Below are positions 22,685 through 32,009 of a stretch of 64,000 nt of DNA, one piece after another. The DNA is taken from NCBI RefSeq assembly GCF_001643235.1, contig NZ_LQWY01000067.1:62001-126000 (forward strand), read 5' to 3'. This stretch comes from Domibacillus aminovorans (lineage in GTDB: Bacteria; Bacillota; Bacilli; Bacillales; Domibacillaceae). A program made the translations under genes and the position numbers. Under the pieces are notes generated by a model. It saw nothing but the letters and a program-made list of their open reading frames with translations, was not told where the DNA came from and did no database searches. Within the stretch, counting starts at the first letter, position 1. Each line of letters starts with the position of its first letter.

Positions 22685-23431
22685 GTGGATGCAATCAATA
22701 GCATCATTCATACGTATGCTTCATTTTTTGACTGGGATATGTGGGTGCAGGTGCTGATAGATCCAGTGAGTTGGGGGCTGATCGGGACGCTGATTGTTCT
22801 TGAAGGTTTGCTTTCAGCGGACAATGCGCTTGTGCTGGCGGTAATGGTTCGTCATTTGCCAGAAGACAAGCGGAAAAAAGCGTTGTTTTATGGTCTGCTC
22901 GGTGCTTACACATTCCGGTTCATTGCCATTGGACTCGGCGTAATTCTCATTCAGCTCTGGTGGGTAAAAGTATTCGGTGCGCTTTATTTAGCGTGGCTTT
23001 CATTCAATCATTTTCGATCATCAGGAGCGAGCAATGAGCCGAAAGAAATGAATAAAGCAGGGTTTTTAATTCGGCTTTTCGGTCCATTCTGGGGAACAGT
23101 TGCAGCGGTTGAATTGATGGATATCGCCTTTTCAGTGGACAGTGTACTCGCGGCGTTCGGCGTCAGCCAGAAAATCTGGATTTTGCTACTCGGCGGCATG
23201 CTTGGTGTCCTCATGATGCGGACAGTAGCTGGTGTGTTTATTAAATTAATTGATAAAATACCCGAGCTTGAAACGACTGCATACGTATTGATCGGTATTA
23301 TCGCAGCGAAAATGATGCTCAGTGTGTTCCATATTGAAATGAGTCATAGACTATTTTTTATCATTTTATCGGTAGCATTCGTTGGCACGTTTATTGTTCA
23401 TATTGCCAAAAAAAGAATAAGCTTTCATTAA
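22685..23431 (+). CDS. TerC-family membrane protein (Mn exporter type)
   Basis: The 248-residue protein has about seven membrane segments with the TerC motifs EGLLSADNALVLAVM (residues 40-54) and ELMDIAFSVDSVLAAF (148-163), whose acidic residues bind metal. Homologues in B. subtilis (YkoY, YceF) export Mn and help load secreted metalloproteins. GTG at 22685, 8 nt after AAGAAGG, 19 nt behind the lactonase gene. No yybP-ykoY riboswitch lies in the short gap, so it is not controlled that way here. Confidence 0.88.
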   Translation: MDAINSIIHTYASFFDWDMWVQVLIDPVSWGLIGTLIVLEGLLSADNALVLAVMVRHLPEDKRKKALFYGLLGAYTFRFIAIGLGVILIQLWWVKVFGALYLAWLSFNHFRSSGASNEPKEMNKAGFLIRLFGPFWGTVAAVELMDIAFSVDSVLAAFGVSQKIWILLLGGMLGVLMMRTVAGVFIKLIDKIPELETTAYVLIGIIAAKMMLSVFHIEMSHRLFFIILSVAFVGTFIVHIAKKRISFH

Positions 23432-23436
23432 AGGTG

Positions 23437-23463
23437 TCCCGCTATTTAATGGCGGGATTTTTT
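23437..23463 (+). terminator. Terminator after the TerC gene
   Basis: TCCCGC pairs with GCGGGA across nine bases, followed by six T. Confidence 0.82.
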
Positions 23464-23580
23464 ATTGTTTCAGGGGGGATTAACCATAACCAAAAAGGTA
23501 TTCCGCCATTTATCTTTTCAACGATACATGATAAAATCATATTAACCAATCATCCTACAATTCTAAAAGGAGAATCCACA

Positions 23581-24264
23581 ATGGACGTAATAAAAGCAAA
23601 ACGATCGTCGCTTGTCGAACAGATAGCGCTTCAAATCGAGGCATTGATCGAATCGAAAACATGGCCCGTCGGTACGCGCATCCCGCCAGAAATGGAGCTA
23701 ATGGAGCAGTTCGGTGTAAGCCGTAATACGCTCCGCGAAGCAATTCGGGCACACGTTTACGCGGGGCTTTTGCAGACAAAGCAAGGCAGCGGGACATATG
23801 TGAGAGCTAAAACGGTCCTCGGTGTTTCCTTTCAGAAACGTCTGGAAACGTCAACGCTTCTTGAAACGCTGGAAGTCCGCCATGCAATTGAGCGTGAAGC
23901 AGCGTGGCTTGCGGCGGAACGGCATACGGAAGACGAAGCAGCGCATATTCAAATATGTCTTAAGGCGTGCAAAGAAGCATCGGATTTATACTCGTTTGCG
24001 GAAGCAGATATTGCGCTTCATCATGCAATCATTGCGGCATCGCATAACGGAATTTTAATCGATTTATATACGAGTCTGGCAGAGTCTCTTCGTGCGTCTG
24101 TACATGATTTAACCGGTATGAATTTACATACGGAAGCCGATCCGGGCGCCCATGAAGCGCTTGTCCAGGCAATTATGGAGCGACAGCCAGCAAAAGCGGC
24201 AGCCATTGTCAGCCAGGATATTGATTGCTTGAAGAAAATGGCTAATTCGGAGGAAAATAGATGA
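23581..24264 (+). CDS. GntR-family (FadR-type, FCD domain) regulator
   Basis: The 227-residue protein has an N-terminal winged HTH (LMEQFGVSRNTLREAIR, residues 40-56) with the linker GLLQTKQGSGTYV, and a C-terminal all-helical FCD effector domain with metal-binding HH residues (ALHHAIIAASHN). It overlaps the downstream MFS gene by 4 bp (ATGA), so it almost surely controls that transporter. ATG at 23581 follows AAAGGAG by 8 nt. Confidence 0.88.
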   Translation: MDVIKAKRSSLVEQIALQIEALIESKTWPVGTRIPPEMELMEQFGVSRNTLREAIRAHVYAGLLQTKQGSGTYVRAKTVLGVSFQKRLETSTLLETLEVRHAIEREAAWLAAERHTEDEAAHIQICLKACKEASDLYSFAEADIALHHAIIAASHNGILIDLYTSLAESLRASVHDLTGMNLHTEADPGAHEALVQAIMERQPAKAAAIVSQDIDCLKKMANSEENR

Positions 24265-25478
24265 GTATGCAGGCATTAATAAAAGAGGAAAGAGAGCGGT
24301 CAAAAGCAGGGAAGCTGTTTTTACTATTCAGTATTATTTTACTTGCATTGAATATGCGTTCACCAATTACATCGGTCGGACCGCTTACAGCGATGATCCG
24401 CGACAATCTCGGTATTTCGAGCACGACAGCAGGCGCATTGACGACAGTTCCATTGCTTGCATTTGCGGTCTTATCACCGTTTGCATCAAAAATGGCCCGC
24501 AAATTCGGCATGGAAGTTGTTTTATTCGGCGCACTGCTTGTTTTAACTGCAGGACTGGCGCTCCGACCGATTGGCGGTGTGACAACACTATTTACCGGCA
24601 CTTTGCTTATCGGCATTGCGATTGCACTTTGTAATGTGTTGATGCCAGCATTCGTAAAAAGGAACTTTGCACATCAAATTGGTTTAGTGACAGGGTTTTA
24701 TGCGATGTCGATGAACTTGACAGGCGCACTCGCTTCTGGTTTCAGCATTCCGATTGCTACATCGAGTGATTTTGGCTGGCGGGCAGCAGTTGGCTTTTGG
24801 CTTATTCCAGCGGGCATTGCGATTATCGTCTGGCTATCGCAGATGACGCACATTCGTCATCCGATCAAAACAGAAAAAAGTACATATGAAAAAGCATCGC
24901 TTCTAACTTCATCACTTGCATGGAAAGTTACTGCGTTTATGGGCATTCAGTCACTTTTGTTTTATTCGCTCGTCGCCTGGCTCCCGGAAATTTTGCAAGA
25001 ACAGGGAATGAGCGCTGGCGCTTCAGGATGGATGCTGTCAATGATTCAGTTTGCACAGCTGCCAGTCACATTTATCGTGCCTATTATTGCGGACAAGATG
25101 AGCAATCAGCGTCCGCTTGTAGTGATAACCTCTTTGTTACTGATTGTCGGATTAAGCGGTATTTTATTGGGCTTGACAGAGTTCGTTCTTTTATGGGTCA
25201 TCATGATTGGCACTGGAGGCGGATTTGCTTTTAGCTTGGCGATGATGTTTTTCAGTCTGCGTACAAGGAATTCATTTGAAGCAGCGGATCTGTCAGGAAT
25301 GGCACAGTCTGCCGGCTATTTATTCGCAGCAATGGGACCCGCATTATTCGGTGCTATGCACGATTTCATGAATGGATGGACGTTGCCAATTTTACTACTC
25401 ATCGGGGCATCCATCTGTCTATTTATAGTTGGCATGGGGGCAGCGAAAGAAGGATATGTGACAGAGAAAACTGTATAA
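24261..25478 (+). CDS. CynX/NimT-family MFS transporter (YycB-like)
   Basis: The 405-residue protein has 12 transmembrane segments and the motif NMRSPITSVGPLTAMIRDNLG at the first, which marks the CynX/NimT (cyanate and nitroimidazole) branch of the MFS. The substrate is probably a small anion or an organic cation, and the family also includes YycB of B. subtilis. It is coupled to the GntR gene by a 4-bp overlap. A long bidirectional terminator follows. Confidence 0.85.
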   Translation: MSMQALIKEERERSKAGKLFLLFSIILLALNMRSPITSVGPLTAMIRDNLGISSTTAGALTTVPLLAFAVLSPFASKMARKFGMEVVLFGALLVLTAGLALRPIGGVTTLFTGTLLIGIAIALCNVLMPAFVKRNFAHQIGLVTGFYAMSMNLTGALASGFSIPIATSSDFGWRAAVGFWLIPAGIAIIVWLSQMTHIRHPIKTEKSTYEKASLLTSSLAWKVTAFMGIQSLLFYSLVAWLPEILQEQGMSAGASGWMLSMIQFAQLPVTFIVPIIADKMSNQRPLVVITSLLLIVGLSGILLGLTEFVLLWVIMIGTGGGFAFSLAMMFFSLRTRNSFEAADLSGMAQSAGYLFAAMGPALFGAMHDFMNGWTLPILLLIGASICLFIVGMGAAKEGYVTEKTV

Positions 25479-25482
25479 ATAA

Positions 25483-25527
25483 AATAAGAAAATCCCGCTA
25501 TGACGACAATGGCGGGATTTTCTTATT
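25483..25527. terminator. Bidirectional terminator
   Basis: AAATAAGAAAATCCCGC pairs with GCGGGATTTTCTTATTT, a 17-bp perfect stem, between the MFS gene and the region before aroK. Confidence 0.88.
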
Positions 25528-25596
25528 TTAACGGTTTTATTTGGAAACGTATTATGGAGCATCGAGCATCCCACCGTCCGCATAAAGAGGTCGATT

Positions 25597-26166
25597 TTAA
25601 TCGTTCATAGGTTCGTACATATCCCATGCGTGCTTCAATGAATCGACGATGAAGTCAGCTACTTCTTCTGCAGATCGCTGGTTAACCGTCAACTTTGAAT
25701 GGTTGATGGAATAGGCATCTTGCCGCTTATAAAATAACTCTTCAATTTCCTCGATGTTCCGGCTTTGTAAAACAGGCCGGCTATCGATCAAAATATTAAG
25801 GCGTTCCTTCCATTCGTCCCATGATACGTCCAAATAAAACACGATGCAGTTTCTTAAACAGGATTCACGAATTTCAGGCTGCAAAAAGGCACCGCCGCCG
25901 ATCGAAACAATTTTTAATTTTTGTTCAGCGAGAGCACACGTTTTTTTCTTTTCGTAGTCGCGAAAGAACGCTTCACCATGCTGCTCAAAAATTTCTGGAA
26001 TCGTCATACCGAAATCTTTTTCAATTTCTTGATCGACATCGATGAAGCTACGATATAACTTTTTCGCAACGAGCTCGCCGATCGTCGTTTTGCCAACCCC
26101 CATGAAACCGATCAGCACGATGCTTTTTTGTCTGACAGACATGCGCACATTGTTCAATGTAAACAC
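25597..26166 (-). CDS. aroK: Shikimate kinase AroK
   Basis: The enzyme phosphorylates shikimate with ATP in aromatic amino acid synthesis. Walker A is GFMGVGKTT; FIDVDQEIE holds the shikimate and Mg contacts, and FRDYE and SIGGGAF bind shikimate. The lid arginine is in IDSRPVL. With GTG at 26166 the protein has 189 residues, like B. subtilis AroK (186); AGAGG is 5 nt before it. Longer and shorter in-frame starts exist (26211 and a TTG downstream). Confidence 0.9.
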   Translation of the reverse strand: MFTLNNVRMSVRQKSIVLIGFMGVGKTTIGELVAKKLYRSFIDVDQEIEKDFGMTIPEIFEQHGEAFFRDYEKKKTCALAEQKLKIVSIGGGAFLQPEIRESCLRNCIVFYLDVSWDEWKERLNILIDSRPVLQSRNIEEIEELFYKRQDAYSINHSKLTVNQRSAEEVADFIVDSLKHAWDMYEPMND

Positions 26167-26235
26167 TCTTTCCTCTAAATGAATTACATTTAAGTATAGT
26201 ACAGCAAGCACACTCCGTAAATATTATTCCGAATT

Positions 26236-27585
26236 TCACAAAAATAATCCGATGCCGTATGCGATCAAAATACTGCTGATGATGTACATAAGCGCAAATG
26301 GGAGATTCCAGCGCATAATTTTAATTGGATTGATCCGCAGCAGGTCCGATAAGATCGAGACTGATAAGTTAAATGGACTATACATAACGGTAGCTAAGCT
26401 GCATGTGATTAATACAATCGTTAATGGAATGGATGAGACAGCAGGCAAGATAGGCCGCAGTAATTCTCCAAGTAAAGTAATCGATACGAGTGGATGGAAA
26501 CCGATTAATGAGGCTACGAAAAAATACAATCCAATCATAAAATAAAAAATCAATATCCGGTCTGATACGCTGCTGAAAGCCGTCTGTAAAAACGATAATG
26601 CTCCGGATGCAGACAGCATATTTACGAACAATCCGGCGCTTAAAAACATAAAAAAATAATTCGATAATCCGTTCGACCGTTCTTTCCAATACGGAATTGT
26701 CACGCTGAAATAGCGCTTTTGCTTTTTAATTAAGAGTGCCCATATAATCGAAACAGGAATGATGACGATAACGACAGATAGTAAGTACCCTTTTTGAAAA
26801 TAATGTTGGAACAATGATGTTAATAAAATAAAAATAAAAAGCATGAAAACCATTTCGAGTATTTTTCTGCGTACTTTTGCAGACGATGGTTGAAGAGCGT
26901 CCGCGATATGTAATCCGAATGGACGGTATTTATAAAAAGAAAGAGTGTAATCAATCATCGCAAAAAGGAATACGATCATAACCAAAGGTAAAAGAACTTC
27001 GTAATACGCTTTGCCGGTCATGTCAAGCGATGCGCTGACTAATACTTCCATCGGACTCCAGGACAGGCATAACGCATAGCTGCGCAATAAACTTTGTGAT
27101 AAAAAGGCATGAGCTTTCTCCTTAGGCAGCTGCTTTAATGTATGATGAAGCGAACTTTTCAATAGCGGTATCATAGCAATATTTAAAAACAGTCCGAGTA
27201 CATGCGAGACGAGAAAGCTACGTTTATAAAGCTGATCAAGCCAATTCGTGTTACGGCGGAGCAGCAAATTCAAATTCGTATCATAATGCCCGACACGAAT
27301 AATCGAATTTAAAAAAGGCAGGACGAGGAACAGAGACATAACGCCCAGCATGGAATCAAAATACAAGAAAAATGAATACCACGGTATCTCTTGAAACAGA
27401 AATAATCCAGTACCAATCAATAAAAATATTAATCCTGAGTAAAAATAAAGTCCTTTTGAACGTGTGGAAGCGAGAATGGCCGCAATGACCGCGATCACAC
27501 CAACTGCATAATTAAGAGCAGTTACATCGATAAAAACAGACAACATGTATAAAATGATAAGTGCTGTATACGTATATACAATCAT
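26236..27585 (-). CDS. Polytopic membrane protein of unknown function
   Basis: The 449-residue protein is very hydrophobic, with about 12 membrane segments and a small basic cytosolic loop (SSAKVRRKILEM). The C-terminal FHPLVSITLLGELLRPILPAV and the VMYSPFNLSVSILSDLL segment recall the re-entrant loops of ion-transporter-superfamily carriers, but I cannot name the family. The start has AGGG 6 nt upstream. It is divergent from the hydroxyacid dehydrogenase and could export or import its acid, which is only a neighbourhood guess. Confidence 0.6.
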   Translation of the reverse strand: MIVYTYTALIILYMLSVFIDVTALNYAVGVIAVIAAILASTRSKGLYFYSGLIFLLIGTGLFLFQEIPWYSFFLYFDSMLGVMSLFLVLPFLNSIIRVGHYDTNLNLLLRRNTNWLDQLYKRSFLVSHVLGLFLNIAMIPLLKSSLHHTLKQLPKEKAHAFLSQSLLRSYALCLSWSPMEVLVSASLDMTGKAYYEVLLPLVMIVFLFAMIDYTLSFYKYRPFGLHIADALQPSSAKVRRKILEMVFMLFIFILLTSLFQHYFQKGYLLSVVIVIIPVSIIWALLIKKQKRYFSVTIPYWKERSNGLSNYFFMFLSAGLFVNMLSASGALSFLQTAFSSVSDRILIFYFMIGLYFFVASLIGFHPLVSITLLGELLRPILPAVSSIPLTIVLITCSLATVMYSPFNLSVSILSDLLRINPIKIMRWNLPFALMYIISSILIAYGIGLFL

Positions 27586-27790
27586 CCAATCCCTACTTTC
27601 TAGACAGTCTAACTATACTATACATAAGCGTAGCAAACTTCTATTTTTTCGTCTATACAGGTCATGGATACAAGCGGCTTTTACAATTAGCCTAAATATA
27701 GATCTGCATCTCTGTTCCGAAAATGGGGCAGGGACTAAGCATGAACAAACGTGGTACAATAAGGGAAATGAGACAAAAAGGGTGAAAAAC

Positions 27791-28750
27791 GTGAAACCGA
27801 AAGTAGTCGTCTATAAACGAATGAGTGAACAGGTACTTGATTTTATCCGTGAGTCCTGTGATGTACAGTATTTCCCAGATTATAAAAAGGAGTTCCCCGT
27901 ATTTCTTGAGGCGCTGAAAGAAGCGGAAGGCGTTCTTGGATCAGGTTTGAAATTTGATGCTGCTTTGCTTGATCAAGTGCCGAAATTAAAAATTATTTGT
28001 AATACGTCTGTTGGTTATGACAATCTCGACATTCCTTTATTGAAAGAACGCGGTATTATGGCGACGAATACACCGGACGTGTTAAATGACACAGTGGCCG
28101 ATACGATTGTGGCTCTTATGTTGTCAGCCGCGCGGCGTATTACAGAACTCGATCAATTTGTAAAAACAGGCGGATGGTCTGAACACGGCTTTTCGCAGCA
28201 GCAATTTGGTGTTGATGTCCATCATAAAACGCTCGGTATTATCGGTATGGGTGGTATCGGTTCAACACTTGCGAAACGAGCCTATTTCGGTTTTGACATG
28301 AATATTATATACCATAACCGCTCTCGCAATGAAGAAGCGGAGACTACATATAATGCTACGTATTGTACAATGGATGAACTTCTTGAGCAATCCGATTTTG
28401 TCTGTGTCATGACACCACTTACGCCGCAAACGGAGAAAATGATTGGTAAACGGGCATTTGAAAAAATGAAAAAAACAGCTATTTTCGTAAATGCAGCCCG
28501 TGGAAAAGTGGTCGATGAAGCAGCGTTGATTGAAGCACTCCAATCAAACGAAATTTTAGCGGCTGGTCTTGATGTATTTGAACAAGAGCCCACAGATCGT
28601 AACAATCCGTTGCTGCAAATGCCAAACGTCGTCACACTGCCACATATTGGATCAGCAACAGCGGAGACGAGAACAAAAATGGCGCAGCTCGGGGCAGAGA
28701 ATGTAGTAGCGGGTGTGACGGGCGGGAAACTAGTCACATCTATTTATTAA
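27791..28750 (+). CDS. D-2-hydroxyacid dehydrogenase (glyoxylate/hydroxypyruvate reductase type)
   Basis: The 319-residue NAD(P)-dependent enzyme reduces 2-oxo acids to D-2-hydroxyacids. The substrate-binding stretch is SVGYDNLDIPLL, the Rossmann motif is GIIGMGGIGSTLAKRA (near 149-164), and the catalytic residues are R in NAARGKVVDE, E in FEQEPT and H in LPHIGSATAE. The family includes YvcT and GyaR. GTG at 27791 follows AAAGGGTG by 8 nt. The long N-terminal extension of the largest open frame has no start support. Confidence 0.86.
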   Translation: MKPKVVVYKRMSEQVLDFIRESCDVQYFPDYKKEFPVFLEALKEAEGVLGSGLKFDAALLDQVPKLKIICNTSVGYDNLDIPLLKERGIMATNTPDVLNDTVADTIVALMLSAARRITELDQFVKTGGWSEHGFSQQQFGVDVHHKTLGIIGMGGIGSTLAKRAYFGFDMNIIYHNRSRNEEAETTYNATYCTMDELLEQSDFVCVMTPLTPQTEKMIGKRAFEKMKKTAIFVNAARGKVVDEAALIEALQSNEILAAGLDVFEQEPTDRNNPLLQMPNVVTLPHIGSATAETRTKMAQLGAENVVAGVTGGKLVTSIY

Positions 28751-28843
28751 AATGTAATGTATGGAAATCAGATAATTTTGCCCACTGAGGGGATACTATT
28801 TGCGTGCAGAAGCACAAATACTATTTCTGATGGAGGGATCCAA

Positions 28844-29365
28844 GTGGGCATATTAAGTGGGAACCCAAAAGATGAACCTATGCATTACGGCGAGGTATCA
28901 GCTGTATGGGCAGCAGCTCTTTCAGCAAAAAGCTTAGCATCTTGCTACAGCACACTGTTAAATCATGCGGGTGACGAAGATTTAAAGAAGCTCATTGAAG
29001 AAGCGATCACACTTGGGCAAGCGGAAGCAACCGCTCTTGAGCAAGTGCTAAAAGAAAACGGTGTTGGTCTGCCGCCTGCACCGCCTGAACGTCCAAAGGC
29101 CAATATTAATGACATTCCAGTAGGCGCCCGGTTCCAAGACCCGGAAATTGCTGCATTTATTTCCCGGGACATAGGAATCGGTTTAACCTCTGTCAGCATG
29201 GCAATGGCCCAGTGCATCCGTGAAGATATCGCTGCAATGTTTTGGAAGTGGCATGCAGCCCAAGTGAAGCTTGGCGGCGAGTTTTTAAAATTGAATAAAG
29301 AAAAAGGCTGGCTTGTTGTGCCGCCACTGCATCTTGAGCAACGCGAGCTAGTTGGAGCAAGATAA
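28844..29365 (+). CDS. DUF3231 family protein
   Basis: The 173-residue protein has the family layout: helix-rich N-terminus (EVSAVWAAALSAKSLASCYS, residues about 17-36), a central loop of prolines (GVGLPPAPPERP), and a second helical pair (SVSMAMAQCIREDIAAMFWKWH). The fold is ferritin-like by description of the family; function is unknown, and several Bacillus copies are spore-associated. GTG at 28844 follows GGAGG at 7 nt. The 3' end carries a strong terminator. Confidence 0.85.
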   Translation: MGILSGNPKDEPMHYGEVSAVWAAALSAKSLASCYSTLLNHAGDEDLKKLIEEAITLGQAEATALEQVLKENGVGLPPAPPERPKANINDIPVGARFQDPEIAAFISRDIGIGLTSVSMAMAQCIREDIAAMFWKWHAAQVKLGGEFLKLNKEKGWLVVPPLHLEQRELVGAR

Positions 29366-29378
29366 TTATATAAAAAAG

Positions 29379-29427
29379 AACCGTCTGAAAAGTAGGGGAA
29401 ACCCGGCTTTTCAGACGGTTTTTTATT
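29379..29427 (+). terminator. Terminator after the DUF3231 gene
   Basis: AACCGTCTGAAAAG pairs with CTTTTCAGACGGTT, a 14-bp stem with a 14-base loop, followed by TTTTATTT. Confidence 0.88.
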
Positions 29428-29590
29428 TGATTTTTGAATTGATTTTCAAGAAAAAATGGAGTTGATTAAAAGTAAATTTGATAAATCGTAAATAAACGAT
29501 AAAAAATTAACGAGTTTTGAAAGTCTTTAAAAGAAGGAATGAAAATGAATTATCAACAATGAGGCTGGCGGTTATACAATTTGGTAAAGT

Positions 29591-29625
29591 AAAAAGCAGC
29601 CGGATCTTATTCCAGCTGCTTTTTA
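29591..29625 (-). terminator. Terminator of the DeoR-type regulator gene
   Basis: AAAAAGCAGC pairs with GCTGCTTTTT; the T side serves the leftward gene and the hairpin touches its stop codon. The opposite strand also has a T-run, so it may work both ways. Confidence 0.75.
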
Positions 29626-30411
29626 TTTTGAATTAGGGGAAGCAATGAGGATGTCCACTTGATGTTCGCTTAGTTTTGCCACATAGCCATCTGGTAGTTG
29701 ATCATCCGTAATAATTAAATCAATTAAATCTGTTGAGGCAAAAGAAGCGATAGAACGTTTATTCATTTTTGTGTGATCAAGCAATGCTACAACTTTTTTA
29801 GAAGCGTTGACCATAGCCTTTTTTAATTCCACTTCATATACATTGAAGTCGGTTAAACCGGACTCGAGTGAAAAACCGTTTGCTGATGTGAACATGATAT
29901 CGATATGAATTTGGCTTAAAATATTGACACCGAGGCTTCCTTCTAGTGAATAAGAGCCTCTTTTTACAATACCACCTAATAAAATAACCGTGATATCAGG
30001 GTGGTGATGTAATTCCAATGCAGTATTAATTCCACTTGTAACCACAGTCAATCGGATCGGTGTATCCTTTAAAACCCGGGCCAATTCAAGAGCGGTTGAA
30101 CTGGCATCAAGCATAATACATTGGCCGTTCGAAAGCAGTTCAGTGGCCTTTTTAGCAATAGCTGATTTTTCAACCCGATTTTTGCTTTCCCTGATGGAAA
30201 AGCTTGTTTCAGTATCGTGATGATCATTTAAAATGGCTCCTCCATGCGTTCTTGTTAGAAGGCCCTCTTCTTCCATTTTCGTTAAATCAGTACGCAACGT
30301 GGCTTCAGAAACTTGAATTTCTTTTGAAAGTTCTTTAATCGTAATACGCTGCTGATCAGTTAATTTTTCCATAATGGTTTTTCGCCTTTCCGGCGCAAAC
30401 ATTTTCTTCAT
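29623..30411 (-). CDS. DeoR/GlpR-family sugar regulator
   Basis: The 262-residue repressor has the DeoR HTH (ITIKELSKEIQVSEATLRTDLTKME, near residues 23-47) with the GLLTRTHGGAI hinge, and a C-terminal phosphosugar-sensing domain of the ISOCOT fold (MLDASSTALELARVL, TSANGFSLESGLTDFN). It is divergent from the polyol operon, about 390 bp apart, and is the likely repressor. The inducer should be a phosphorylated pathway intermediate such as erythrulose phosphate. AGGTGA is close before the ATG. Confidence 0.9.
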   Translation of the reverse strand: MKKMFAPERRKTIMEKLTDQQRITIKELSKEIQVSEATLRTDLTKMEEEGLLTRTHGGAILNDHHDTETSFSIRESKNRVEKSAIAKKATELLSNGQCIMLDASSTALELARVLKDTPIRLTVVTSGINTALELHHHPDITVILLGGIVKRGSYSLEGSLGVNILSQIHIDIMFTSANGFSLESGLTDFNVYEVELKKAMVNASKKVVALLDHTKMNKRSIASFASTDLIDLIITDDQLPDGYVAKLSEHQVDILIASPNSK

Positions 30412-30628
30412 TATTTTATCACCTGCATGTCAATTTTATTTTTCAAAGTGAACCCGCTTACAAAAAAATGATTACAATTGAAGCAATTAAATGAGAAATA
30501 GAGAAAACTTTTAATTGCAGAAAAAGCATGGTATTTTAAAAAATAGGGTTTTTTTTTGAAATTACTTCTTTTATTTATAATACATCATTTCAATACAATA
30601 ATGTAAATCATTTAATAGTAAAAGAAAA

Positions 30629-30672
30629 CGAAAGTAAAATGAAAAAAATAAAAAATATATATTGACGTTTCG
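30629..30672. promoter_or_regulatory. Candidate DeoR-type operator around the polyol promoter
   Basis: CGAAAGTAAAAT (30629-30640) and TTTCG (30668-30672) are inverted CGAAA elements, the second overlapping the -35. A similar pair stands before the rpiB-like gene (33360 and 33388). Repressors of this family often bind spaced CGAAA-type repeats; the assignment is inferred. Confidence 0.35.
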
Positions 30673-30691
30673 ATAATAAATATAATACAAT
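30662..30691 (+). promoter_or_regulatory. Promoter of the polyol dehydrogenase gene
   Basis: TTGACG (30662-30667), 18 bp, TACAAT (30686-30691), giving a leader of about 100 nt. Confidence 0.55.
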
Positions 30692-30732
30692 TAAAACGCA
30701 AACAAAACAAAACAAAAAATGAATAAGATTAA

Positions 30733-30747
30733 TTGTAAGCGTTGTCT
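30733..30747 (+). promoter_or_regulatory. cre site (CcpA catabolite-repression element)
   Basis: TTGTAAGCGTTGTCT fits the relaxed cre consensus WTGNAANCGNWNNCW at every fixed position. It lies about 35 bp downstream of the predicted transcription start, a roadblock position. The DeoR-type repressor and CcpA would together silence the operon when glucose is present. Confidence 0.72.
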
Positions 30748-30801
30748 GTCATTGCGAGATTTATGCTTGAAAACACACTGTTTACCGAGGAGAGATATAA
30801 A

Positions 30802-31923
30802 ATGTGTACAAATCATACAACAGCTATTCAACAAAATGATGCTAAAAATATTCCAACAACAATGAAAGCGGTTGTAGCCTATTCGCCTGGTGACTATCGC
30901 CTTGAAGAAGTGCCTGTTCCTCAAATTGGAGAAGGTGAAATTCTCGTTAAAGTTGAAGCATGTGGCATTTGCGCCGGAGATTTGAAAGCGTTTGATGGAG
31001 CACCAAGCTTTTGGGGAGATGAAAAACAGCCTGCTTACATTAAAGCACCGATGATTCCAGGTCATGAGTTTATTGGACATGTCGTTGCACTTGGTGAAGG
31101 TGTGAAGGGCGATTTTAAAATTGGCGACCGTATTATTTCAGAACAAATTGTTCCTTGCTGGGACTGCCGCTTCTGTAACCGTGGACAATACTGGATGTGT
31201 GAAAAACATGACTTGTATGGTTTCCAGAACAATGTAAACGGTGCGATGGCTGAATATATGAAATTTACAAAAGAAGCCATCAACTATAAAGTACCAGAAG
31301 ATCTTCCGATTGAAAAAGCCATCCTAATTGAACCATATGCTTGTTCTTACCATGCAGTAGAGCGCGCACAAATTCAGCTTGGCGATGTTGTTGTACTTGC
31401 AGGAGCGGGAACGCTCGGACTTGGCATGATTGGTGCGATCAAAAAGTCAGGGCCTGGCAAATTAATCGTTCTTGATCTTTTTGAAGACCGTCTTGAGATG
31501 GCGAAACAATTTGGAGCGGATATGGTCTTAAATCCGGCAAAAGACGATGTAGATGCGATTGTAAAAGAATTAACTGATGGCTATGGCTGTGACATTTACA
31601 TTGAAGCAACAGGTGCTCAAAAATCAGTGGAACAAGGATTAAATATGATTCGAAAATTAGGCCGATTTGTTGAATTCAGTGTGTTTAAAGATCCGGTTAC
31701 AGTGGATTGGAGTATTATCAGTGACCGTAAAGAGCTTGATGTACTTGGTTCTCATCTTGGACCATATTGCTACGAGCCGGTTATTAAAGGGATTGCCAAT
31801 GGTGATCTCCCAACTGAGGGTGTCGTCACACATGAATTGCCGCTCGAAGAATTTGCAAAAGGCTTCCAACTTGTAAAAAACGGAGCAGAGTCATTAAAAG
31901 TAGTACTTAATCCAAATCTGTAA
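30802..31923 (+). CDS. Zinc-type polyol dehydrogenase, erythritol/L-threitol dehydrogenase-like
   Basis: The 373-residue MDR enzyme oxidises a polyol with NAD. Catalytic zinc ligands are in ACGICAGDLKAF and GHEFIG; the structural zinc set is C-x2-C-x2-C-x7-C (PCWDCRFCNRGQYWMC); the nucleotide motif is AGAGTLGLGMIG. It is close in layout to erythritol/L-threitol dehydrogenases of tetritol pathways. ATG at 30802 is chosen for GAGGAGAG at 9 nt; upstream in-frame starts lie within the cre region. The product would be erythrulose, matching the kinase and isomerase downstream. Confidence 0.82.
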   Translation: MCTNHTTAIQQNDAKNIPTTMKAVVAYSPGDYRLEEVPVPQIGEGEILVKVEACGICAGDLKAFDGAPSFWGDEKQPAYIKAPMIPGHEFIGHVVALGEGVKGDFKIGDRIISEQIVPCWDCRFCNRGQYWMCEKHDLYGFQNNVNGAMAEYMKFTKEAINYKVPEDLPIEKAILIEPYACSYHAVERAQIQLGDVVVLAGAGTLGLGMIGAIKKSGPGKLIVLDLFEDRLEMAKQFGADMVLNPAKDDVDAIVKELTDGYGCDIYIEATGAQKSVEQGLNMIRKLGRFVEFSVFKDPVTVDWSIISDRKELDVLGSHLGPYCYEPVIKGIANGDLPTEGVVTHELPLEEFAKGFQLVKNGAESLKVVLNPNL

Positions 31924-31935
31924 AACGATGAATTT

Positions 31936-31976
31936 ACTATAGGTTCCTACATTATTATAGGAACCTATATTTTTAA
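31936..31976 (+). terminator. Hairpin between the dehydrogenase and permease genes
   Basis: TATAGGTTCC pairs with GGAACCTATA, then ATTTTTAA. It may partly terminate transcription and lower permease expression relative to the dehydrogenase. Confidence 0.65.
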
Positions 31977-32009
31977 CTGAAAATGGGATGAACAAAGGAG
32001 GAGAAGGTT

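Noticed and set aside
22660-22690. yybP-ykoY manganese riboswitch before the TerC gene
   Set aside because: The gap to the lactonase gene is only 19 bp, too short for the element.
29940-29960. A third copy of the AGAGGCTC leader sequence on the minus strand
   Set aside because: Only the AGAGGCTC core matches, inside the DeoR-type coding sequence, without the CTGG mini-stem or a terminator.
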